Counted from the first letter of the stretch, positions 1 through 6,690 are shown. The stretch is 8,696 bases of DNA from Clostridiales bacterium (GCA_022776785.1 JALFHA010000068.1:1-8696), one strand, 5' to 3'. Made by a program: numbers and translations. Notes: generated by a model not told the origin, from the letters alone.

Positions 1-45
1 CCTCAAGCAGGTTTGGGCGGCAGCCCAATGTTCCCTTATTGTTCA

Positions 46-95
46 AAAGAAAAAGCAGTTTCAGAGCAGGATGCGAAGCATCCTACGATTGAAAC
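46..95 (-). terminator. Possible operon terminator hairpin
   Basis: On the minus strand, GTTTCA (95-90) pairs with TGAAAC (63-58) outside a perfect inner 7-bp stem AGGATGC-TTC-GCATCCT (84-68). TGCTTTTTCTTTT follows. The unpaired bases between the two stems weaken it, but the U-rich tail is good. It could end transcription of the minus-strand operon beyond the MITE-like element, or belong to whatever lies to the left. The rest of 1-183 shows only a small TTGGGC/GCCCAA hairpin at 13-28 and no gene. Confidence 0.4.
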
Positions 96-183
96 GGGGC
101 TGATTCTGCAAAGCTAGATTTTAGCCGCAAAATAGTATAAATCCTGCCGCTCTGCACTCAAAATCGATGCCTTTCAGATCAAT

Positions 184-190
184 TTACATC
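184..190. repeat. Target site duplication, left copy
   Basis: TTACATC directly abuts the left inverted repeat and is identical to 334-340. A perfect 7-mer placed exactly at both ends is very unlikely by chance. Confidence 0.82.
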
Positions 191-333
191 CTATAAATGA
201 GCAAATCCAGAATATTGCACAATTTTTCGTCTATTTTGAAACTTTTGAGATGAGAAAAATCAAGAAATACATAGATTTTCATTTGGGACAAATCGGATTT
301 TTTGTGCATTTTTTCAAATTTGCTCATTCATAG
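191..333. mobile_element. MITE-like 143-bp insertion, no coding capacity
   Basis: The element has terminal inverted repeats CTATAAATGAGCAAAT (191-206) and, at 318-333, a copy whose complement reads CTATGAATGAGCAAAT: 15 of 16 positions match. Similarity continues inward, with TGCACAA at 216-222 facing TTGTGCA at 302-308. Near the centre, AAAATC at 256-261 can pair with GATTTT at 274-279, so the whole element may fold back on itself. It is about 28% GC against GC-rich neighbouring genes and encodes nothing. The outer ends are flanked exactly by the same 7 bases, TTACATC, which is the mark of transposition. It would need a transposase in trans, from an insertion sequence with matching ends elsewhere in the genome; I cannot assign the IS family. 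It sits just downstream of the last gene and interrupts no visible reading frame. Confidence 0.85.
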
Positions 334-340
334 TTACATC
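334..340. repeat. Target site duplication, right copy
   Basis: TTACATC directly abuts the right inverted repeat, 9 nt from the stop codon of the membrane-protein gene. The pre-insertion site would have carried a single copy. Confidence 0.82.
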
Positions 341-349
341 GTCAAAGCT

Positions 350-895
350 CTACTTTGTCTCTTCCAACTGCTCGATAAGCTGCAAATTGGAGATCATCCA
401 CCGTCCGGCGGAGCGCACGAGCGTCACGCGGTAGCGCGCGGTGGACCATTTCGGCGGGGAAAGGCGATCCTCGCCGCCTGCGGCCAGCGCAGCCTCGCGC
501 CGGGAAGAGCGGATTGTGCCGTCGATGGCGGGCACGCTCTCGACGATCTCCGCGCGCGCCACGTCCTCCCACGGCCATGCCCAGACGGACACCATGCGCA
601 CCCTGTGGTCATAGCCGCGGATTTCATAATCCCGGTAGGGCGACGCGTCGCTCAGGCCGACCTGAAGCACGGGATCCTGATTCAGATACTCCTGCCGGAA
701 ATACCGGGTCAGCGTCTCTGCACCCTCGCCCGTGAGCACCACGCCCGCGCGCGCATCCAGCCCATCGCTGATGAGCACCCAGATATTGGCCGTGTTCATC
801 GCCAGACAGAAGGCGATAATCAGCAGCGCGCACACGACGGTGAGCACAAACATGCGCGAGGCGATGAAGTTGAGAAACCGCCTGAGAATCCGCAC
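350..895 (-). CDS. Single-pass membrane protein of unknown function
   Basis: I do not recognise a named family. The 181-residue product begins with a basic stretch (RRFLNFIASR), then one hydrophobic segment at about 15-34 (MFVLTVVCALLIIAFCLAMN). By the positive-inside rule the remaining ~145 residues should lie outside the cytoplasm; the segment could also be an uncleaved signal anchor. The exported part ends in alternating strands, ARYRVTLVRSAGRWMISNLQLIE, a pattern common at the end of NTF2-like domains, but this resemblance is only suggestive. Cys22 and Cys30 lie inside the membrane segment and no lipobox follows, so a lipoprotein is unlikely. The GTG start is backed by AAGGAGG 8 nt upstream, and it begins only 30 nt after the ftsY stop, so it is very probably co-transcribed and translated. 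The stop is TAG at 350-352. It is the last gene of the run; the MITE-like element inserted about 10 nt beyond it. Confidence 0.82.
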   Translation of the reverse strand: MRILRRFLNFIASRMFVLTVVCALLIIAFCLAMNTANIWVLISDGLDARAGVVLTGEGAETLTRYFRQEYLNQDPVLQVGLSDASPYRDYEIRGYDHRVRMVSVWAWPWEDVARAEIVESVPAIDGTIRSSRREAALAAGGEDRLSPPKWSTARYRVTLVRSAGRWMISNLQLIEQLEETK

Positions 896-903
896 GGCTC
901 ATT

Positions 904-910
904 CCTCCTT
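904..910 (-). promoter_or_regulatory. Ribosome binding site deciding the GTG start of the small membrane protein
   Basis: Minus-strand AAGGAGG lies 8 nt before GTG at 895. An ATG at 902 is only one base from the site and in another frame, so it is rejected. Confidence 0.75.
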
Positions 911-925
911 GCGTTATTGCGTCGA

Positions 926-2014
926 TCAGAAGATCGCCTCGACGAAGGCGTCCGCATCGAACGCCTGCAAATCCTCGATGCCCTCGCCCACGCCGATGTA
1001 GAGCACGGGCAGCTTGAGCTCCTCCATGATCGCCACGGCAATGCCGCCCTTGGCGGTGCCGTCGAGCTTGGTGAGCACGATGCCGGAGACGTCGGCCACC
1101 TCGGAGAATTCGCGCGCCTGCGCCAAGCCGTTCTGGCCAGTCGTTGCGTCGATAACCAGCAGCGTGCGTACCTCGGCCTCCTCGTATTCGCGGGTGATGA
1201 TGCGGGAGATCTTTCGCAGCTCCTCCATCAGGTTCTTCTTGTTGTGCAGGCGGCCGGCGGTATCGACGATGAGCAGGTCGGCCTCCGTCGCCTTCGCCTT
1301 CTTGATGCCGTCGTAGACGACCGCCGCCGGGTCGGCGCCCTCCGCGTGGCGCACAAGCGGCACCTGCGCCCTGTCCGCCCAGATGGCGAGCTGATCGGCC
1401 GCCGCTGCGCGGAACGTATCCGCCGCCGCGAGCACGACGCTGTGGCGCGCGTCCTTGAAGCGCAGGGCGAGCTTGCCGATGGTCGTCGTCTTGCCCACGC
1501 CGTTGACGCCCACCACCAGCATGACCATCGGCCACTTGAGCGGCTTGCGCGGCTTGTTCATCATCTCCTTGAGAATCTGCTTGAGGATTTCGCGGGCCTT
1601 GCGCGCGTCGGTGATCTTCTGCGCCTCCACGCGGGTCTTGAGCTCCTCAATCACCCTGTCGCTGGTGCGCACGCCCATGTCGCTCATAATCAGGATGTCC
1701 ACGAGGTTCTCGTAAAAGTCCTCGTCGATTTCCTCCGTCGCCTCAATCAGCTCCTCCACGCGGCCGGAGACGTTCGTGCGCGTCTTGGAGAGGCCCTGCC
1801 ACAGCCGGGAAAACAGGCCCTTCTTTTCATTCTGCTCCGACTGCGCTTCAGCCGCAGGCTGTGCTTCAGCCGCAGGCTGTGCGGCAGGCGCGGCCTGTGC
1901 GGCAGGCGCGGCCTGTGCGTCCTGTGCGGCAGGCTCATTCTGCGCGGCCTTGACCTCCGTCCGCGCCTGCGCGGCCTGCTCCTTTTTCTTTTTGCCAAAC
2001 CCGAATAATCCCAT
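926..2014 (-). CDS. ftsY: Signal recognition particle receptor FtsY
   Basis: FtsY is the membrane-associated GTPase that docks the SRP-ribosome complex and passes nascent membrane proteins to the Sec translocon. The 362-residue protein starts with a short basic segment, MGLFGFGKKKK, followed by an Ala/Gln/Pro/Glu-rich low-complexity linker (about 23-62). Next come the amphipathic membrane-binding segment KKGLFSRLWQGLSKTR (64-79), the N domain (to about 160) and the G domain. GTPase motifs are G1 GVNGVGKTTT (169-178), DTFRAAAADQL (199-209), DTAGR (251-255), TKLDG (315-319) and GVGEGIEDL (341-349). The sequence continues to the family's normal C-terminus. DTFRAAAADQL and the absence of an M domain separate it from Ffh. 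The start is ATG at 2014, with AAGGAGG (2020-2026) spaced 5 nt; a TTG five codons upstream is less likely. The stop is TGA at 926-928. ffh and ylxM, often close by in Bacillota, are not found downstream. Confidence 0.97.
   Translation of the reverse strand: MGLFGFGKKKKEQAAQARTEVKAAQNEPAAQDAQAAPAAQAAPAAQPAAEAQPAAEAQSEQNEKKGLFSRLWQGLSKTRTNVSGRVEELIEATEEIDEDFYENLVDILIMSDMGVRTSDRVIEELKTRVEAQKITDARKAREILKQILKEMMNKPRKPLKWPMVMLVVGVNGVGKTTTIGKLALRFKDARHSVVLAAADTFRAAAADQLAIWADRAQVPLVRHAEGADPAAVVYDGIKKAKATEADLLIVDTAGRLHNKKNLMEELRKISRIITREYEEAEVRTLLVIDATTGQNGLAQAREFSEVADVSGIVLTKLDGTAKGGIAVAIMEELKLPVLYIGVGEGIEDLQAFDADAFVEAIF
1842..1934 (-). repeat. 18-bp minisatellite in the ftsY linker
   Basis: Four 18-bp units run at 1842-1859, 1860-1877, 1878-1895 and 1896-1913. 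The first two differ at one base and the last two are identical. A 9-bp half unit (1914-1922) and a 12-bp partial unit (1923-1934) follow. The period is in frame, so copy-number changes lengthen or shorten the protein by six residues (AQPAAE- or AQAAPA-type, residues about 27-58) without frameshift. The linker is known to vary widely between species, so this is a natural place for slippage. Confidence 0.85.
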
Positions 2015-2047
2015 AATATCCTCCTTCAAGGTGAAAGCCTCATGATG

Positions 2048-2066
2048 AAAAGCGGCGCTTTGCCGC
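2048..2066 (-). terminator. Weak hairpin with U-run between smc and ftsY
   Basis: On the minus strand, 4 nt after the smc stop, GCGGC (2066-2062), a 5-nt loop and GCCGC (2056-2052) are followed at once by TTTT. A 5-bp GC stem with four Us is a minimal intrinsic terminator. At best it attenuates, because ftsY follows directly with no clear promoter of its own. Confidence 0.3.
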
Positions 2067-2070
2067 GCTG

Positions 2071-5000
2071 TTACGCCATCGCGTCCTCGCTCACGTCCTT
2101 GAGCTCGACGCTGAGCATTTTGGAGACGCCCTTCTCCTCCATCGCCACGCCGTAGAGGCTGTCGCAGCGCTCCATCGTGCCCTTTCTGTGCGTGACGACG
2201 ACAAACTGCGTGTCCTTCGAGAAATCGCGCAGGTAGTCGGCAAAGGTGGAGATGTTTCCATCGTCAAGCGCAGCCTCGATCTCGTCAAGGAAGCAGAACG
2301 GCGTCGGCTTGAGCCGCAGCATCGCAAAGAGAATGGCAATCGCCGTCAGCGCGCGCTCGCCGCCGGAAAGCAGCGAGAGCAGCTGGAGCTTCTTGCCCGG
2401 CGGCTGCGCGACGATCTCGATGCCGCAGCCCAGCACGTCGCTTTCGTCCATCAGGCGCAGCTCGGCGTGTCCGCCGCCGAAGAGCTTGACAAACGTCTCG
2501 GAGAGGTACTGCTGCATCAAGCAGAAGCTGTCCATGAACTGGCGCTCCATCTGCTTTTGCAGCGAGGCGATCACGCCCAGCAGATCGTCCTGCGCCTTGA
2601 GCAAATCGTCCCGCTGGCCGGTCAGCGATTCCCAGCGCTCACGACAGGCGCGGTAATCCTCCACCGCCGTGACGTTGACCGGCCCCATCGCACGGATCTC
2701 CCGGCGAATATCGCCGGTGCGCTTGTTGCTCTGCGCCAGATCAAAGGGCTCGGTCAGGTATTCCTTCGCCCCGGCATAGGTCAGCTCGTATTCGTCCCAG
2801 ATGCGCTGCTGCATCTGCGAAAGCTCACCCTGCGTGCGGCTCAAAACCAGCTCGGCCTTGTGGTGCTTGTCGCTGTCCTCGGTCAGGCGTTCGCGCAGCG
2901 CGTCGATGTCCTGCGTCATGCGGCGCACGTTCTCCTGCGCCTCGTTGCGCTGGCTCTGGCGCTCCGTCAGGCTCGCCTGCGCCTCCTCCAGCCGCTTCGC
3001 ACAGGACGCGGCGGACTGCTCGTCTGCGGCAAGCTGCTGCGTGCTCTGCTGATGGCGGAGTATCAGCTGCCCACGGCTCTCCTGCGCCTGCCCGATCTGC
3101 GCGGCCAGCTCATCCAGCTCGCGCTTCATGCGCGCCGCGTCCTGCTCAAGCGCGTTCAGGTCGCGCTCCCGCGCGGTGTGCGCAAGCCGCAGCTCCTGCG
3201 CCTGCTCGCGCAGCACATCCAGCGCTTCGCGCTTTTCATAGAGCGCGTCGCTCAGCTCGCCCGTGCGGCGGTTCATCTCGTCGCTGTTCTTCTGCTCGCC
3301 CTCCTGCGTATCGCGCGCGCCCGCGAGCTGCGCGTCGATCTGCGCGAGGTTTTCCGCGATCTGCGCCTGCAAAAGCCCGCTGCGCTCCACCTGCTTTTGA
3401 TGGGCCTCGGCCTGCTGGCCGAGCGTGCGCACGCGCTCGCTGGCGATGGACACGTCAATCTGCGCCTGGTGCAGCGCGTCAAACGCCTTCGTGCGCCGCT
3501 GCTTGAGGCCTTGGCGCAGCTCCTCGCCCTCGGCAAGGCGCGCGGCGTATTCCTCCAGCTGCGCGGCCAGCCGCTTCGTCAGCGCCTCATGCTCGCCAAT
3601 CTCGCGCTCACGCGAAAGCAGGCTCGTCATGCGCGAGGCGGAGCTGCCGCCCGTCATCGAGCCGCCGGAGTGCATGACGTCGCCCTCCAGCGTCACCAGC
3701 CGGAAGGCGTGACGTCCCCGGCGCATGATCTCGATGCCCGCGTCGAGGTTTTCCGCCACCACCGTTCGGCCGAGCAGGTTTTCCACAATGCCGCGGTAGC
3801 GCTCGTCAAAGCCCACCAGCTCGCTGGCCAGCCCGACACAGCCGGGCATGGAGAGCAGCTGGCGCTCCTGCGCGCTGAGCGTCCTGCCGGTGATGGTCGT
3901 CAGCGGCAGGAAAGTCGCGCGGCCCAGCTTGTTCTGACGCAGGTATGCAATCATGTCGCGCGCCACATACTCGTCGCTGGTGACGACGTTTTGCAGCGCG
4001 CCGCCGAGCACAGCCTCCACCGCGCGCTCCAGCTCCCTGGGCACGCGCATGAGCGAGGCGACCACGCCGTGCACGCCCGCGTTGCCCCGCGCGTGCAGCA
4101 GCACCTGCTTGACCGCCTGCTGATAGCCGGCGTAATCGCGCTCCATCTCGCGCAGCACGCGCAGTCGGCTCTCTGCGGCCTGCTTCTGGCCGCTCGTCTC
4201 GTTCATCGCGTTCTGAATGGCCGCGATGCGCCGGCTGGCCTCCTGCGCCTTCTCGTCGATGGCGCGCTCCGCTGCGGCGCATTCCGCTTCCAGCTTCTTC
4301 GCCTCCGAAAGCCCCGCCTCGGCCTCGGCCATCTGCGCGGCCAGCTCCTCGCCCTCGGCAAGCAGCTCTCCGTGCTGCGCCTGCGCCTCCTCGCTGCGGC
4401 GCTCCAGCTCCGTGCGCATCGTCGATAGGCGCGCCTCGCTCGTGCGCACATCGCTCAGGCGGTTGACGGCCTCGATGATGGCGCTCTTGTGCGCCTCCAG
4501 CTCCTCCTCGGCCAGCCGCGCCTGCTCCTGCGCCCCGGCAAGCGCCCGTTCGCTTGCGGCGAGCTGGCGCTCCAGCTCGACAAGCTCCGTCCTGGCACGC
4601 AGGATGCCCTCCTCGCAGGTCTTCTGTTCGCCCTCGAGCGCACGGCTTCTGGCGCGCTTGACGTCCTCGTCCTGCCCGAGCGAGAGCACGTCCTTCTCCA
4701 TCCGCGCGATCTCCGCACGCAGCACGCCCAGCTCGCCCTCGCGCGCTTCCTTCTCGCGCGTGAGCTCAAGCACCGCCTCGTGCGCGCTGGAGACCTCGGC
4801 CTCCAGCTTCTGTGCAGTCTCGTTCGCCGTCTCGCGCGCTGCGGTCAGCTCGCCCGCGCGGCGCTCCTCCTCGGCAATCGCGTCGGCAAGCCCCGCAAGC
4901 ATCGCCTCCGCGTCCGCGATGCGCTCCTTCGCGCGGTCGCTGCGCAGCACGAAGGCGGAGCACTCCAGCGTGCGCAGCTCGTCGCGCAGAGCGAGGTAGC

Positions 5001-5640
5001 GCCGTGCCGTCTCGCTGGCCTTGGCCAGCGGCTCAAGCTGACCCTCCAGCTCGGCGATGACGTCCTCCACGCGCGAGAGATTGTCGCGCATGTTCGCCAG
5101 CCGCTTCTCGCTCTCCTCCTTGCGCGCGCGGTATTTGACGATGCCCGCGGCCTCCTCGAACACGCCGCGCCTGTCCTCGCTGCGCTGGGAGAGGATTTCA
5201 TCGATGCGGCCCTGGCCGATGATCGAATAGCCCTCCTTGCCCACGCCCGTGTCGCGGAACAGCTCGATGATGTCCTTGAGGCGGCAGCCCGCCTTGTTGA
5301 TGTAGTATTCGCCCTCGCCGCTGCGGTAGACGCGTCGGGTAATCATCACCTCGGCGAAATCGACGGGCAGCGCGTGATCCTCGTTGTCAAAGACGAGGGA
5401 GACCTCGCAGTAACCCAGGCGCTTGCGCTTCTGCGTGCCGTTGAAGATGACGTCCTCCATCCTGCCGCCGCGCAGCGCCTTGGCGCTCTGCTCGCCCAGC
5501 ACCCAGCGCACCGCGTCCGAGAGGTTGGACTTGCCGCTGCCGTTCGGGCCGACGATGCCGGTGATGCCGTTGTCAAAGACGACCACCGTGCGGTCCGCGA
5601 ACGATTTGAAGCCGTAGATTTCCAGTCTCTTTAGCCGCAC
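2071..5640 (-). CDS. smc: Chromosome condensation ATPase SMC
   Basis: SMC is the ATPase core of the bacterial condensin. It dimerises, binds ScpA and ScpB, and extrudes DNA loops to compact and separate sister chromosomes. The GTG start gives 1189 residues, the usual length. Domains in order: N-terminal head with Walker A GPNGSGKS (31-38) and Q-loop IGQGRIDEIL (around Gln143); first coiled coil, about 170-500, rich in Glu, Ala, Arg and Leu; hinge, about 505-665, with HGVVASL and the glycine-rich GGSMTGGSS; second coiled coil to about 1030; C-terminal head with signature LSGGERALTAIAILFAM (from 1091), Walker B FCFLDE (catalytic Glu1120) and D-loop ALDD. GTG at 5640 is chosen because AAAGGAG lies 8 nt upstream and VRLKRLEIYGFKSF is where the family begins. 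The stop is TAA at 2071-2073. ftsY follows after 56 nt. scpA and scpB are not in the window. No broken motif or frameshift was seen. Confidence 0.98.
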   Translation of the reverse strand: MRLKRLEIYGFKSFADRTVVVFDNGITGIVGPNGSGKSNLSDAVRWVLGEQSAKALRGGRMEDVIFNGTQKRKRLGYCEVSLVFDNEDHALPVDFAEVMITRRVYRSGEGEYYINKAGCRLKDIIELFRDTGVGKEGYSIIGQGRIDEILSQRSEDRRGVFEEAAGIVKYRARKEESEKRLANMRDNLSRVEDVIAELEGQLEPLAKASETARRYLALRDELRTLECSAFVLRSDRAKERIADAEAMLAGLADAIAEEERRAGELTAARETANETAQKLEAEVSSAHEAVLELTREKEAREGELGVLRAEIARMEKDVLSLGQDEDVKRARSRALEGEQKTCEEGILRARTELVELERQLAASERALAGAQEQARLAEEELEAHKSAIIEAVNRLSDVRTSEARLSTMRTELERRSEEAQAQHGELLAEGEELAAQMAEAEAGLSEAKKLEAECAAAERAIDEKAQEASRRIAAIQNAMNETSGQKQAAESRLRVLREMERDYAGYQQAVKQVLLHARGNAGVHGVVASLMRVPRELERAVEAVLGGALQNVVTSDEYVARDMIAYLRQNKLGRATFLPLTTITGRTLSAQERQLLSMPGCVGLASELVGFDERYRGIVENLLGRTVVAENLDAGIEIMRRGRHAFRLVTLEGDVMHSGGSMTGGSSASRMTSLLSREREIGEHEALTKRLAAQLEEYAARLAEGEELRQGLKQRRTKAFDALHQAQIDVSIASERVRTLGQQAEAHQKQVERSGLLQAQIAENLAQIDAQLAGARDTQEGEQKNSDEMNRRTGELSDALYEKREALDVLREQAQELRLAHTARERDLNALEQDAARMKRELDELAAQIGQAQESRGQLILRHQQSTQQLAADEQSAASCAKRLEEAQASLTERQSQRNEAQENVRRMTQDIDALRERLTEDSDKHHKAELVLSRTQGELSQMQQRIWDEYELTYAGAKEYLTEPFDLAQSNKRTGDIRREIRAMGPVNVTAVEDYRACRERWESLTGQRDDLLKAQDDLLGVIASLQKQMERQFMDSFCLMQQYLSETFVKLFGGGHAELRLMDESDVLGCGIEIVAQPPGKKLQLLSLLSGGERALTAIAILFAMLRLKPTPFCFLDEIEAALDDGNISTFADYLRDFSKDTQFVVVTHRKGTMERCDSLYGVAMEEKGVSKMLSVELKDVSEDAMA

Positions 5641-5879
5641 CTGTGCGACTCCTTTCCTCCGCGCGGCCTGCGCGCGGCTCAGCTTGTTGACAAAAGTCCG
5701 TGTTTTTATGCGGTGATTCCCTACTGAACCGGCGTGATGCCGGCTGCAAGCACTCCGAAACGCTGTAAATCCCGTTGCTTTGCGGCCGAGGCCGGAGCTT
5801 TGCAGAAGGATTTGCAGAATAAGAATCATCGGGATGGCTCTCTTCCCCATCCGGGGAGAAAACCCTTATCTTTGGCCTG
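5641..5879 (-). other. Gap between rnc and smc, no gene seen
   Basis: This 239-nt interval is unusually long for the operon. The smc frame happens to stay open through most of it, back to an ATG at 5850, but that ATG has no Shine-Dalgarno site and the translated stretch does not resemble an SMC N-terminus. I see only weak structures: a CCCC/GGGG hairpin near 5845-5856, a CCGGC/GCCGG hairpin near 5730-5745, and a tandem pair of 9-mers TTTGCAGAA at 5799-5807 and 5811-5819. No convincing terminator for rnc and no good minus-strand -35/-10 pair were found, though an smc promoter here is plausible. Confidence 0.5.
5649..5655 (-). promoter_or_regulatory. Ribosome binding site deciding the smc GTG start
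   Basis: Minus-strand AAAGGAG, preceded by GGAGG, lies 8 nt before GTG at 5640. This decides against the longer in-frame reading from 5850. Confidence 0.8.
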
Positions 5880-6563
5880 TTATGCGTGTCTGCCCTCCTG
5901 CAGGCGCTGCATAGCCATCTGTGCGGCGGCCTCCTCGGCGCGCTGCTTGCGCGCGCCCTGGCCGCGCCCGAGCTCCGTGCCATCGGCGCGAAGCGCGCGG
6001 GCGGTAAACAGGCGCGCGTGCGGCGGGCCGTCCTGTCCGATGATCTCATAGGTCGGCGCGTCCTCGCCCAGCGCCTGAAGGTACTCCTGCAGCGCGCTCT
6101 TGGCGTCCCTGTCGGCCTGAACGCCGCCCTCGTAGGTGCCCATCGCCAGATCGACAAGCGCGGCGGCCTTCTCCATGCCCGCGTCCAGATATACGGCCGC
6201 GATGACCGCCTCCATCGTGTCCGCGAGAATCGACGGGTTTTCCCGCCCGCCGACGATCTCCTCGCCGCGGTCGAGCTTCAAAAAGCTGCCCAGCCCCAGC
6301 TCCCTCGCGGCGCGCGCGAGGTTGGCCTCGCACACCAGCGCGGCGCGGCGGCGGGTGAGCTGCCCCTCACGCAGCTTGGGAAAGCGCTCGTAGAGCACGC
6401 GGCTGACGCAGATTTCCAGCACCGCGTCGCCCAGAAACTCCAGGCGCTGATTGTCCTGACACTTGTGCGCCAGCGCGTAGGACGGATGCGTCAGCGCCAG
6501 CTCCAGCAGAGACGCATCGGCGAATTCGTGGCCGATGGTTCTCTCCAGCAGATGATTGTTCAT
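5880..6563 (-). CDS. rnc: Ribonuclease III
   Basis: RNase III is a homodimeric, magnesium-dependent endonuclease that cleaves double-stranded RNA, including rRNA precursors and structured mRNAs. The 227-residue protein has the endonuclease domain at about residues 1-145 with the signature NQRLEFLGDAVLE (38-50). The catalytic acids are Glu42 and Asp46, with Asp115 and Glu118 in ADTMEAV. The double-stranded-RNA-binding domain spans about 152-222, from DAKSALQEYLQ to the GARKQRAEEAAAQMA helix. I chose the ATG at 6563 because AGGGGAG (6570-6576) lies 6 nt upstream and the N-terminus fits the family. The frame stays open further upstream, but an in-frame ATG at 6620 lies in the loop of the leader hairpin and lacks a good ribosome binding site. 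The stop is TAA at 5880-5882. The rnc-smc-ftsY order is conserved in many Bacillota. Confidence 0.96.
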   Translation of the reverse strand: MNNHLLERTIGHEFADASLLELALTHPSYALAHKCQDNQRLEFLGDAVLEICVSRVLYERFPKLREGQLTRRRAALVCEANLARAARELGLGSFLKLDRGEEIVGGRENPSILADTMEAVIAAVYLDAGMEKAAALVDLAMGTYEGGVQADRDAKSALQEYLQALGEDAPTYEIIGQDGPPHARLFTARALRADGTELGRGQGARKQRAEEAAAQMAMQRLQEGRHA

Positions 6564-6586
6564 GCAAAGCTCCCCTATGTCCTGCG

Positions 6587-6647
6587 CCGTGTATTTCGCT
6601 TCGCGCGCGGGATTTCTCATGTGCTCCGCGCGAAGTGAAATACACGG
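6587..6647 (-). promoter_or_regulatory. Long stem-loop in the rnc leader, candidate RNase III site
   Basis: The arms at 6587-6607 and 6627-6647 are inverted repeats matching at 20 of 21 positions; the one mismatch is A-C in the minus-strand RNA. They enclose a 19-nt loop. The stem ends 10 nt before the rnc Shine-Dalgarno site. Its length approaches the two helical turns typical of RNase III substrates. Escherichia coli RNase III is known to cut a hairpin in its own leader and destabilise its own mRNA; a similar role here is inferred from position and structure only. A dispersed intergenic palindrome is the main alternative, because the stem sequence has the GAAGTGAAATAC/GTATTTC character of such repeats. 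Confidence 0.55.
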
Positions 6648-6680
6648 AAAGACCGCCGCCCGGCGGTGAGCCGGGCGGTC
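6646..6680 (-). terminator. Terminator-like hairpin after acpP
   Basis: Read on the minus strand, CCGCCCGGC (6678-6670), a 5-nt loop and GCCGGGCGG (6664-6656) form a perfect 9-bp GC stem. CGG and then TCTTTCC follow. A GA/TC pair closes outside a 3-nt bulge. The U-tract is short, so termination may be partial. That would fit a highly expressed acpP with some read-through into rnc, but this is inference from position. Confidence 0.5.
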
Positions 6681-6690
6681 AGCCCCCTGA

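Noticed and set aside
13..28. TTGGGC/GCCCAA hairpin as a plus-strand terminator
   Set aside because: It has only 6 bp and no real T-run, and no plus-strand gene is visible to the left.
134..161. Minus-strand promoter-like pair TTGAGT (156-161) and TATACT (134-139), 16-bp spacer
   Set aside because: The match is moderate in an AT-rich stretch and no gene start follows before the window edge; a terminator-like hairpin lies just downstream.
1842..1934. ftsY 18-bp tandem units as a CRISPR or separate repeat element
   Set aside because: There are no unique spacers; the units are continuous, in frame and part of the protein linker.
302..2008. Plus-strand open frame of 568 codons
   Set aside because: It is antisense to ftsY and the membrane-protein gene and starts inside the MITE-like element. 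Its composition is that of a complement, with no family motif.
2188..4428. Long open frame of 746 codons on the plus strand
   Set aside because: It lies antisense to smc, is rich in Arg, Leu, His and Ala as expected from the complement of a GC-rich coiled-coil gene, and shows no domain.
4489..5634. Plus-strand open frame of 381 codons
   Set aside because: It is antisense to the SMC N-terminal head and first coiled coil, which carry intact motifs.
5687..5709. Plus-strand TTGACA with a TTTTAT downstream
   Set aside because: The spacing is far too short for a promoter and no plus-strand gene follows.
104..5807. Shared 12-mer TTCTGCAAAGCT at 104-115 (plus) and 5796-5807 (minus)
   Set aside because: Some 12-base matches are expected by chance in a window of this size and the flanks do not match.
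5641..5850. 70-residue N-terminal extension of SMC
   Set aside because: It has no ribosome binding site at 5850 and no match to the family N-terminus, whereas GTG at 5640 has a strong site.
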